From: Heloderma charlesbogerti
Taxonomy: Eukaryota; Chordata; Lepidosauria; Squamata; Helodermatidae
Direction: 5' to 3'
Assembly: GCA_026122225.1 (NCBI GenBank)
Contig: JANEZZ010003061.1
Location: 2,232,001 to 2,296,000 of the forward strand
Length of the DNA stretch: 64,000 nucleotides
Shown: positions 32,613 to 41,130 of the stretch, piece by piece
How the letters are laid out: each line of letters opens with the position of its first letter
Numbering within the stretch: position 1 is the first letter of the stretch
Translations under genes and position numbers: made by a program
Notes under the pieces: generated by a model
What the model was told of the DNA's origin: nothing
Seen by the model: only the letters and a program-made list of their open reading frames with translations
Databases searched by the model: none

Positions 32613-33810
32613 TGCCTTGCATGTCTCAAATCTCACCACTCACATACCCAGTTGCATTCAGACAACTGACAGCATACAGTTAAGCTGTTTGGCCCACCAA
32701 GAATGCCTCCAAAATTAGAAATAGGAGACTGACTGATAAAAAAAGAATCAAGAGAATGGAGTTCTTTGTGGAGAAAAACACAACAACAGTTTATTTGTTT
32801 ATTAGATTTGTATTCTGCTTTTTGACTGGAATCCCCAAAGTGGCTTTCAGTGTTAATAATATCAACCCTTCCATTGCAAAACCTTACAATGACTGGGTTC
32901 ACACAACACAACAACCCATACTCAAGGCTGCGTATGGGTTGAATGTGGGTTGTTGTTGAACTGGGGGTTGTTGTGAACCTAGCTGTGCTAAAAAAACCAA
33001 ACCCATGTTTTGTTAACCCTGAACAATTGACAAAGGAAACCCGTGGCTTTTTGGGTTGTGAACTCTGCAGTTGTTCATGGTTAACAAACTATGGTTTGTT
33101 AGCACAGCTGGTTTCACAGAACACAACAAACCATGTTTCACTGACAACCTGGTCAATGTGCTTGAGCAGATGGCTGCTGGTCAACTCCAGGCACTCTTGA
33201 ATGAAATGGATTATCTAGATCCATTTCAATAGGGCTCCAGGCCTGGTTTTGGAATGGAAACTGCTGTGGTCTTCCTGTGGGATGACCTTTAGTGGGAGAG
33301 GGACAGTGGGAACTTGACCCTGTTGATTTTCTTGGACTTCTCAGCGGCTTTCAATTCCAGCAACCATGGTATCCTTCTGGATAGGCTATCTGAGCTGGGA
33401 GTTGGAGGTACTGCACTGCAGTGGTTCCGCTCCTACTTAGGTGTCTGGTTCCAGAAAGTGGTGCTGGGGAATTGTTGCTCTGTCCCTTGGCAGTTATGCC
33501 GTGGGATGCCACAGGGCTCTGTTTTATCAAATCCAGGTAAGCAGTGGACGTTCTGAACCAGTGCCTGGGTGCAGAAATGGACTGGATGAGGCCCAACAAA
33601 CTGAGACTCAATCCAGACAAGATGGAGGTACTGTTAGTGGGCTAAGTGATGTTCAACCTGTTCTGGAGCAGGTTGCACACCCCTTAAAGGATCAGGTTTG
33701 TTGTTTGGGGTGTTCTTGGATCCAGACCTGTCACTACAGGCACAGGTGGACTTGATGGTGCAGAGTACCTTTTATCAGCTTAGGCTGATATATCAACTAC
33801 ATCCTTACTT

Positions 33811-33928
33811 ATTATTTATTTATTAATTACATTTCTATACCCCCAATAGCCAAAGCTCTCTGGGCAGTTCACAAGAATTAAAACCACAAAGTACAGCATA
33901 AAAGCAGTATAAAATATAAAAATTTATC
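33811..33928 (-). mobile_element. L2-type 3' tail inserted antisense into L2
   Basis: 'atttctatacccccaatagc' and 'aaagctctctgggcagttca' are the inverse of the usual tail, preceded by TTATTTATTAATTA. Compared with 54050-54075 it interrupts 'ctacgccc|ttatctggac'. TTAT-type sequence on both sides may be the target duplication. Confidence 0.7.
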
Positions 33929-33997
33929 TGAACAGTGATAGCCTAGCTACAGTTATCCATACTCTCTGATAGCCTCTTGTTTGGATTACTGCGATAC

Positions 33998-34513
33998 TAG
34001 GGATGTTAGAGAATTTTGCCACGGACTCCAATGAGGCTGGATTCTTTAGAATCCAGCCCCCCTGAGTCCGTGGTGGAACGGAGCACTCCCTCCCCCGCCA
34101 CCCCATGAATTTTTCCCGGGACGGACCCTACCTGGCGTCAGCTGGTCCAGTCCGTCCGCTGCCCCGGTCTGCGGCTGCCATTTGTCTCCCTACTTTAGTC
34201 ATGATAGGCTACGTAAGTATTTACGTAAGCTATTTGCGTTGCTACTCTTTGCCGTGATAGGCTACATAAATATATATGTAGCCTATCACAGCTAATGCAG
34301 GGACACAAATGGCGCCTGCTACACCAGACGCCATTTGTAGCCGCAGCCTGACAGTGGATGGAAGTCCGGCTGCGGGCAGGCCTGGCCGGCGGCTCCACGG
34401 ACTTGCTGTGGAGTGGAGCCGGCCAGGGAGGATTCCGGGGGGAGGGAGGGATCGCCTCCCCCCCACCGTGGACGCCCCGGACTGGAACAGGGTAAGTAAT
34501 CCGCCCATCCCTA
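33998..34513. mobile_element. hAT-like element, TIR TAGGGATGT (copy A)
   Basis: 516 bp from TAGGGATGTTAGAG to CCATCCCTA. Flanks TGCGATAC (33990-33997) and TGCAGTAC (34514-34521), 6 of 8 identical. GC-rich ends surround a palindromic core containing 'tgataggctac' and its inverse. It lies inside the L2 copy. Confidence 0.8.
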
Positions 34514-35380
34514 TGCAGTACTCTATATGTGGGGCTGCCTTTGAAAACGGTCCAGAAACTTCAACTGGTCCAAAACAGGTCAGCGAGATTGTTAACAGGG
34601 ACTGGCCAATGAGATCATATTCTGCCAGTATTTTTCCAGCTGCATAGGCTGCCAGTCCATTTCCAGGCCTGATTCAAAGTGTTGGTACTAATATTCAAAG
34701 CCCTTAAATGGCTTGGGGCCAGGTTACCTGATGGATTGTCTCTTACTATATATACCTGCCTGGACTCTAAGATTAGCTTGCTTCAGCAGTCCTTCTCCAG
34801 GAGCCCCCACCAAAGGAAGTGAGGTGGGTGGCTACTAAGAAGAGAGCCTTTTCTGCTGTGGCACCTGGTTGTGGAATGAGCTTCCCAGAGAGGTTTGCCT
34901 GGTGCCTACATTTACTCCTTTCAGCACCAGGTGAAGACCTTTTCATTTTCCCAGGCATTTTCGTTTCTCAGTTTCTGATTTATATCTTTATATCTGGTAT
35001 TACATTTTAAATCTTTGCACTGCTGCTAGCTTCTATTTCATTGTTATTTTTATGCTGTAGTTTAAAACTTGTATATTGTATTTTATCGTCTTCTTGTTTT
35101 AAATTCTTGTGAACCGCCCAGAGAGCTTCAGCTATTGGGCTGTATAGAATGTAATTAATAAATAAACCCACATTTAACCCATACTCAACCTTGAGTATGG
35201 GATGTCGTGTTATGTGAACCCTGCCAATTTATGAAACCATGAGAAGAGATATGTGTGTATGGGGTGAGGGGAACTGAAAAAGAGAATTTCAAAATACAGA
35301 ACTGAAAAAATAAGCACCCAGGAAAAAACAAAACAAAAAAGAGAACCTCTTCCCCCAAAATAAAACTCCCCCATGCAATT

Positions 35381-35560
35381 AGGTTTTATTTATGTATGTA
35401 TTACATTTATATCCCACCCTTCTTCCATCATGGAACTCAAGGTGACTACAGGTGGTTCCCCCTCCAAGCACTGACCAGACCCAAACCTGCTTAGCTTTAG
35501 CAAGGTGGCTACCTCATGTGCCTTCAGGCTATGCCCTGGGATTGTTTAGTCAATCTGAAG
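35381..35560 (-). mobile_element. 5S rRNA-derived SINE, antisense
   Basis: The inverse of 27571-27755. It shows 'tacatttatatcccaccctt', 'ggaactcaaggtgactacag' (tail) and 'aacctgcttagctttagcaa' (5S part, inverted). Confidence 0.7.
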
Positions 35561-35884
35561 ACTCAGGAGATGAGCAGCATAAGGAGCTGATGCAAGAGCA
35601 GGCATGTGCTGATGGTGTCTTGGCTTGCCTTCCTCTCCAACTCTCACACAGGCAGTTGGTGTCGTATGGTCTTTGTAGCGGGGGAGGCGTCAGGACAGAT
35701 GGGGCTTCTCCATGTGTGCGCCAACAGAGCCAAGATGATAGTTCAAGCGTTATAAGTGGATGAGATCACACCAGGGTAGATAGCCAGTTGATTAATCAGA
35801 TGTATTCTTTAAAAGTAATGTGAACATTTTACACATGGGGGGGGGAGACATCGATGTGATTTTACACTGTGTTTTTCCTTTTAG
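35561..35884. other. Putative intron end with 3' splice signal
   Basis: Ordinary sequence ending in the pyrimidine tract 'tgtgtttttccttttag' immediately before the exon at 35885. A short G run lies at 35838-35846. Confidence 0.45.
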
Positions 35885-36031
35885 ACCGGGTCTGTAAAGG
35901 AGAGTGAATGGTCTGATTCTATGTTGTGCCTGATGAAGAAACTGGAACAACTGAATCTGGATATCGAAGAAGCTCTCAGTGCTAGCTCCTCTCCTTCTGG
36001 GACTCCTTATACCAAAAGACGTAAACAGATG
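35885..36031 (+). CDS. Candidate internal exon, protein not recognised
   Basis: 147 bp (49 codons), phase 0 at both ends. The acceptor 'gtgtttttccttttag' is strong and the donor is ATG|GTGAGA at 36029-36037. It encodes TGSVKESEWSDSMLCLMKKL followed by EQLNLDIEEALSA, a serine/proline patch (SSSPSGTP) and a basic end (KRRKQM). The Leu/Met spacing in the middle could form a short coiled coil. The phase matches the donor at 6197, so the two segments can be spliced in frame (…NMQLQ then TGSVKE…). No transposon family explains it. Confidence 0.65.
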
Positions 36032-36587
36032 GTGAGAGAACGGTGCACATACCATTTGCTGTGCATGATATTTTATAGAACGATGGAAACCTGATTAACT
36101 GGCGAGTAGCTTCGGCAGGACACCTTTTAATCCCAAGCTACTTGAAAATGTATCTAAAAGGCTACATCTGTTTCGCAACTAAGGTTATGGTTGATTAGAA
36201 CAATACTAATTATTATTTATTAAGCACATGCAACAGATTCAAACACTGAAGAGAATTATTTTTAACGGTTCTTTCCAAAGGCTTTCAATGTAATATGTCT
36301 AATATGTAATTTTTTTTCAAATGGACGAGATAGGCATGCAGTTGATCCATCAGCCACAACTTTTCTAGCCAGTTGATGTTTAGTGTTATAATGCTGGTGA
36401 CCTGCATGCTCCTTCATCTTGTTATCACCATCCATGGCAAGAGGTTAGAGGGGTTTGAGGAATGATATATAGTTCCTTATTTAAAGTTCAGTTTGGGCTG
36501 CGGTGTTTTTGCTGTGTTAATATAAACTCATGTCATTAGGTGGGCATGTCCTTGGAGCGGGGGAGGGGGGGTTGGACGCTGCAGAAG
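36032..36587. other. Putative intron, no feature
   Basis: AT-rich sequence after the donor at 36031; nothing recognised until the hAT element. Confidence 0.4.
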
Positions 36588-37483
36588 TACGGATGTATGA
36601 AAGTCACTTACCCTTCCGCGGATTATGTTCATGGGGGGGGGAGGCGTTCCTTCCCTCCCCCCGGAATCCTCGATAGGGGGGAGGCACTCCGGTCCTCCCC
36701 CCCGGAATCCTCGACGGCCAGCTGTGCTCCGTGGCGGCTCCGCTGAGCAGCCGGCCAGGCCCAGGCCAGAGCCGTCTGCAGCCGGATTTCCAGCCGCGGA
36801 GGGCTCTGGGTAAAAAAAAAAAAAAACGCGTACGCAAATGGCGGCAGCTATGGCCACCGCCATTTGTGTTCCTTATTTTTCGCCGTCTTAGTCTACGTAA
36901 ATATTTATGTAGACTATGATGGCGAAAATAAAGGGGAACGCAAATAGCGTAGTGGGCACTATTTGCGTCCCTTTTTGATTCGCTGTTTTAGCCTACGTAC
37001 ATATTTATGTGGGCTAAAACAGCGAATCAAAAAGGGATGCAAATAGCGCCCACTACGCTATTTGCGTTCCCCTTTATTTTTGCCATAATAGTCAATGTAA
37101 ATATTTACGTAGACTAAGACAGCAAAAAATAAGGAACGCAAATGGCAGCGGCCATAGCTGCCACCATTTGCATACGTGTTGTGTTTTTTTTAACCGGGAT
37201 GTGATAGGCTGCGTAAGTCTTTACACAACCTATCACGTCTCTGTAAAAAAACAAACAAACAAAAATGACAAGACTGCAAATGGCGGTGGTGGTGGCCAGT
37301 CGGAAGACCAGCCGCCGCCGAAGCCACCGCCGCCCAGAACATCCGCCCCAGGTAAGTCTCATCCCGGGGGGGATCCGCGGGGGGTCGGGGGGTGGCAGGC
37401 CATTCCGCCACAGATTTCGGGGGGGCGACTGCACTGGCATTCAGCCTCACCGAGATCCATGGCGGAATTCTCTGACATCCCTA
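36588..37483. mobile_element. hAT-like element, TIR TAsGGATGT (copy B)
   Basis: 896 bp from TACGGATGT to ACATCCCTA. Perfect 8-bp duplication TGCAGAAG (36580-36587 and 37484-37491). The interior has GC-rich ends ('ggaggcgttccttccctccc') and a ~385-bp palindrome (36811-37195). No transposase frame. Confidence 0.85.
36811..37195. repeat. Large palindrome inside hAT copy B
   Basis: The arms are ~190 bp each around a centre near 37002. Examples of pairing: 'acgcaaatggcggcagctat' at left with 'atagctgccaccatttgca' at right, 'ggggaacgcaaatagcgtag' with 'ctacgctatttgcgttccc', and 'tttttgattcgctgttttag' with 'ctaaaacagcgaatcaaaaa'. The central motif is TACGTACATATTTATGTGGG. Confidence 0.8.
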
Positions 37484-37556
37484 TGCAGAAGTCCTCTCTG
37501 CCTGTGGCCCACTCCCATTACACGCCCTTCTCGACCCTTCTGAGAGCTTCTCTGTG

Positions 37557-38700
37557 TCAAGGATTCCAAGCCCTCCCACTGAGTGATGAGGCAACTGAGA
37601 CTCCTCACTGTGTAATCCACAAACTGTCTATTCAGCTAATAGCACCTCTTCACCCCTGAAGCGACTACAAAAGCTAAGAGCTGTCCTCTAGGCCTTAGCA
37701 AAATAAGTCTTTTGGGAAGAGAGCTCCTGAAGGCAGGGCAGTTGCCTTTCAACTCCAATGGACAGGTTTCCCGACTTTTTCTGGTCTCGTCCCTTCACAT
37801 AGGTTCCTCCTGGCCCAACTTCTGATGGGGAGCAAATTGGGTGAGATGCCTCCCACCTCCTTTCAGCTCCACATGCTTAACTCTGCAGTAGGCTTTGGCA
37901 TCTGTCAATCCTGATGCTCCCTCCCCCTCTGACAGGGCTGGGTTCTGGGGGTAGGGGGAAGAGATGATCTCTGAGCCTGGCCATCCTCCTCAATAAGCCT
38001 CTGGGAAGGTTCTTCACTGACTCCAGGGGGGTCTTGGGGAATTCCTCCCCCCTCCGCTCCCTGTCTCTGCTGGGCTTCTTCTAGCTCCATCGCCAAATCT
38101 GAATAAGAGTCCTAAACCAAACCAGAGTGCCAGGATTCCCTTTGCCCCCACTGATCTTCAAATGCTGAATCAAGCACAGACAGGAGGGTTCAATCTACAG
38201 CTTTTAATTCCATTACCACAAAGGGTCATAGAGATCCAAATTCTCAGTTACTCTCAGTCTGCAAGGAAATGCCTTCAGGGGGTTCAAAAGGTAGCTGTGA
38301 AAGTTGCCCACCATTTAAAAGAAGGCGGGCTCACTAGCCTAACGTAAGGGGTGGGGGGAGGTCTCTCGTGAGGCTTCTAAAAGGCCAACCGGGAAGACCT
38401 TCTAAGTTCCGCCCCGGCCATCTCCCTCTTGGCTCTGCATCTGCGCCTTGCATCTATATATTAATTCAGTCTCGCCAAACACCGCCTCTCCCTGTTTGCT
38501 GACTCTCACGGGAGGAGTGACGAGGGACCTTCCTCCAGCTGGACCTTTGAAACCTGAGGAGCCTGCCTATCCATGTCTGGACTAGCCTGGGAACATACCT
38601 CCCCCATGTCTGGTGGTTCCTTTTCAGAATTTGAACTGCTCTCCCCCTCCCTGCGCTCAGAAGCACTCCCAACATTGAGGGCCTGGGCTCAATCCTGACA
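37557..38700 (-). mobile_element. Possible LTR-element debris
   Basis: Two stretches resemble LTR ends of the type at 11891: TGTCAAGGATTCC at 37557 and TGCCAGGATTCC at 38128. They are followed by 'cacagacaggagggttcaat' and 'acagcttttaattcc', parallel to 'cacagacaaaggaattcct...agctttatt' in the solo LTR. An end of type CCTGACA occurs at 38700. No duplication could be matched and no coding frames are evident, so this is weak. Confidence 0.3.
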
Positions 38701-38929
38701 CCCTGCCCCAATGGAGCACATTTCCAAGTGGATGTGTGAATTGGTGGGCAGAGGGGAATCCATCAGTGAAGGCCAGCAGATGGGAGAATATCCGCCGCCT
38801 CCTAACCCTCTCCAGCCAATGGAAATTGAAATTAGGATTACACTGCAATTTATTAACTAAACTAGACATTTTTCAGCCTGTGCAATGTACTAAACTGTGC
38901 ATTTAGTGCCAAAGTACATGTGACACAAT

Positions 38930-39312
38930 GGGCAGTATCCAACTGTGTCACTCTATTAGCGCAAATGATGTTGCACTAGTGGAAACTAGGTTCTGAACTG
39001 TGTGCAAGGGGAATTCAACTAAAGTTACATTTGCACAAGCATGGTTGAACAAGCGGTTTTGCATAACTCTTGTGCAACCTGGTGTGCAATGCATGCATTG
39101 TGCAAACATTGTGCATTCCTGTTGTGCAACCAGTTACGCACGTGCTTGCACCCATTGTGTAACACGTGAAATGCATTGTGTAACCGGTTGCGCAACTGCT
39201 CCTACAACCAGTTGCACAAACATAACTGGCAACCACTTGCGCAATGGGAAGATTCAGAGGAGCTCCATTAGAGCTATTTGAGCTTGTGGAATGTCACTGT
39301 TGGATACTGCCC
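38930..39312. mobile_element. Palindromic MITE with TTGTGCAA subrepeats
   Basis: 383 bp with termini GGGCAGTATCCAAC and GTTGGATACTGCCC. The interior holds at least ten variants of TTGTGCAAC/GTTGCACAA/TTGCGCAAC between 39000 and 39245. The termini are related to the MITE at 5038. Confidence 0.7.
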
Positions 39313-39866
39313 ATGATCTCATGTAATTTTTCTTAGATGTTTTCTTCTCTTCTAAAATGCAGCCATAGAGTTTGAAAGCTGCAGCAGAAGATCAGCATGG
39401 GAACAGGGATTTCCTACCTCTCCAGGTATTTTCCTGCTAAAAATCACCTATCCCCAGCAGCTTTTCTTCTGTGGATGGAAAAGCAGCTGAGTTGGGCAAG
39501 TTTTTAGAGGAAAACTGTAAGAGGGAAATAATTAAGACACCTTTCTCTCCAGCTCCACGAAGCGTTCTTTCAGCTCTGCAACTAATTGTAACAAGAAAAT
39601 GTTGGAGAAAAACTATATGTGACAGTGTTGTTTAGTCCTTAGTTGCAGAAACAGGAATGGAATATGCTATAGATGTGGAGTGTAACTGATCTAGCTGAGA
39701 TGTTTATAACAGATCCAATCCATGATGCCAGCCAGTATTCCAAAATACCCTGGGTTAGTCGTAGGGTGGTCCATCCCAGGATTTATACTAGACCGTGGAG
39801 GAGATTCTAGAAGAAAGAATGGAAAAGTCTGGCTGATGCTGAATGTAATGATGGATCCTGAGCATT
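39313..39866. other. Non-coding DNA, no gene seen
   Basis: No exon or known repeat recognised. Confidence 0.4.
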
Positions 39867-40692
39867 AGAGCATTTCTACACAAGGCTTTTATTGCACGCT
39901 CGTGATTGGTCACTCATGGACATTTGCATGTCCTTTATACAACGCCATCAACCTCCAGGACATCTCCTGAGTTTTCTGACCTTTATTCCTCTTTTTTAAA
40001 GATTGGAGATAAGGCAATAAGGAACGTTAATTTGATAAACTGGTGTGTGTAATTGCTCAGTTCTGCTATAACAACGGCACCATCTAGTGGCTGTTAAATG
40101 AAACATATAGAACTTGCAGTGAATGGAATTCCCGCATGCAAAGCATATGTCCGCCTGTGTAAAGGAGCCAATCTTAGGGCGCAATCCTATCAAGATAGGA
40201 GGCCGCCTCCAAACTCGGAGGTGACCGCCTATACAAGGCAAGACAGGAGAGGCACGGGGGGGGGGTCGTTCCCTCCGTGCCTCTCCTGCCCTGCTATTTT
40301 CTGCTAGACAGGGGGGCTGACCAGGAGAGGAGGCAGTGTGTACGACACATAGGATGCACATAGGATGTGCCGTACACGTAGCTCTGCTCTCCCCATCCCG
40401 GAATGCCCCCAGCCCTGCCCCTTTTCAGTTGCTCCACGCTCCTCTTCCAAGCATGGAGGACAGGGCTCCTCTGCACTGCCTCTGAGGCCGTGCAGACGAG
40501 GGGGGAGGCCAGTTTTCCAGGAATCAACCTCGGAGCACAGGCTCCGAGGTCAGTTCCCCCCAAAAAGCATATACTACAGCCCTCTTAGACAATGTCTAGT
40601 GGCCACAGGATTACTCCCTTAACCCTGCAAAGAATCCGGAAGCAGAAACCCCAGTAAGGATGTGGGATTTTAGCTTCATGTGGTGAAGCTCT
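39867..40692. mobile_element. Foldback-type MITE split by another MITE
   Basis: The left end AGAGCATTTCTACACAAGGC and the right end (inverted) AGAGCTTCACCACATGAAGC form a ~25-bp TIR. The body matches 48150-48512 ('tgattggtcactca', 'catctagtggctgt', 'taaaggagc...cttaaccctgca'). That uninterrupted copy shows that 40177-40618 is an insertion. Confidence 0.7.
40177..40618. mobile_element. Long Harbinger-like MITE with TTA duplication
   Basis: 442 bp from GGGCGCAATCCTATC to GGATTACTCCC. Flanked by TTA at 40174-40176 and 40619-40621. The empty site is readable at 48450 ('gcgatcttaaccctgc'), which confirms the 3-bp duplication expected of PIF/Harbinger-type insertion. Confidence 0.85.
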
Positions 40693-40709
40693 CTAATTCG
40701 CCAGGTATG

Positions 40710-41125
40710 TTGTCTCCCAGGAGGACAGATTAGAGACGTGACTGAAAGGTTGCCTGCACTCATAAAGCGCACTGACAGGTATCCCTTTCTTCTCATCCAT
40801 GTGGGAACAAATGATACCGCCAAGCGAAGCTACGAAGAGATCACGTCAGACTTTGGGAAGGAAACTCAAGAACTTTGGGGCCCAGATAGTTTTCTCATCC
40901 ATCCTTCCAGTAGTTAGAAGAGGGATAGAAAGGGAACGAAAAATACTCCGGGTGAATGACTGGCTACAAAGGTGGTGCCGACAAGAGAGATTTGGATTCT
41001 GGGACCACGGGCTATACTTCCTGGAAGATGGGCTGTTGGCTAGGGACGGGTTGCACCTCACAAAGGATGGGAAGAATGTGTTTGGCCACAGCATGAAGAA
41101 CTTCATCAGGAGGGCTTTAAACTGA
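40710..41125 (+). pseudogene. CR1 ORF1 C-terminal part (esterase-like)
   Basis: The segment RDVTERLPALIKRTDRYPFL then LIHVGTNDTA contains the GTND box of SGNH-type esterase domains found in CR1 ORF1 proteins. After a frameshift near 40855-40865 the reading continues in a second frame (RKLKNFGAQIVFSSILPVVR) and ends with RDGLHLTKDG, the Asp-x-x-His block, and FIRRALN with a TGA at 41123. The N-terminal half is missing because the element is 5'-truncated. The stop lies 5 bp before the ORF2 ATG. Confidence 0.75.
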
Positions 41126-41130
41126 ATCCT

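Larger units (their letters stand above)
33314..34970 (+). pseudogene. L2 reverse transcriptase remnant
   Basis: The readable segment LIFLDFSAAFNSSNHGILLD and MPQGSVLSN marks RT boxes A and B. The YADD box is deleted: the sequence jumps from 'gttttatcaaatccaggtaa' to the region after the box, when compared with the copy at 53 kb. Frames are broken by a TAG (33228-33230) and by two foreign insertions. Confidence 0.7.
33147..35163 (+). mobile_element. L2-type LINE, interrupted twice
   Basis: An L2 relative of the copy at 53000-54830. It starts within the RT region ('tggatgacctttagtgggag' equivalent of 53411) and ends 'gaaccgcccagagagcttc' plus AATAAATAAA. It is broken by an antisense L2 tail (33811-33928) and by a hAT element (33998-34513). 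Removing both joins the text to match the 53-54 kb copy. Confidence 0.8.
32894..35220. mobile_element. MITE split by a nested L2 insertion
   Basis: The left part 32894-33146 begins GGTTCACACAACACAACAACC and includes 'catactcaaggctgcgtatg'. The right part 35166-35220 ('catactcaaccttgagtatg', 'gtgttatgtgaacc') is its complementary end. Between them sit an L2 copy, an antisense L2 tail and a hAT element. The left part also has internal inverted pieces ('tttgttaaccctgaac', 'ggttaacaaactatgg'). Boundaries are approximate. Confidence 0.55.
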
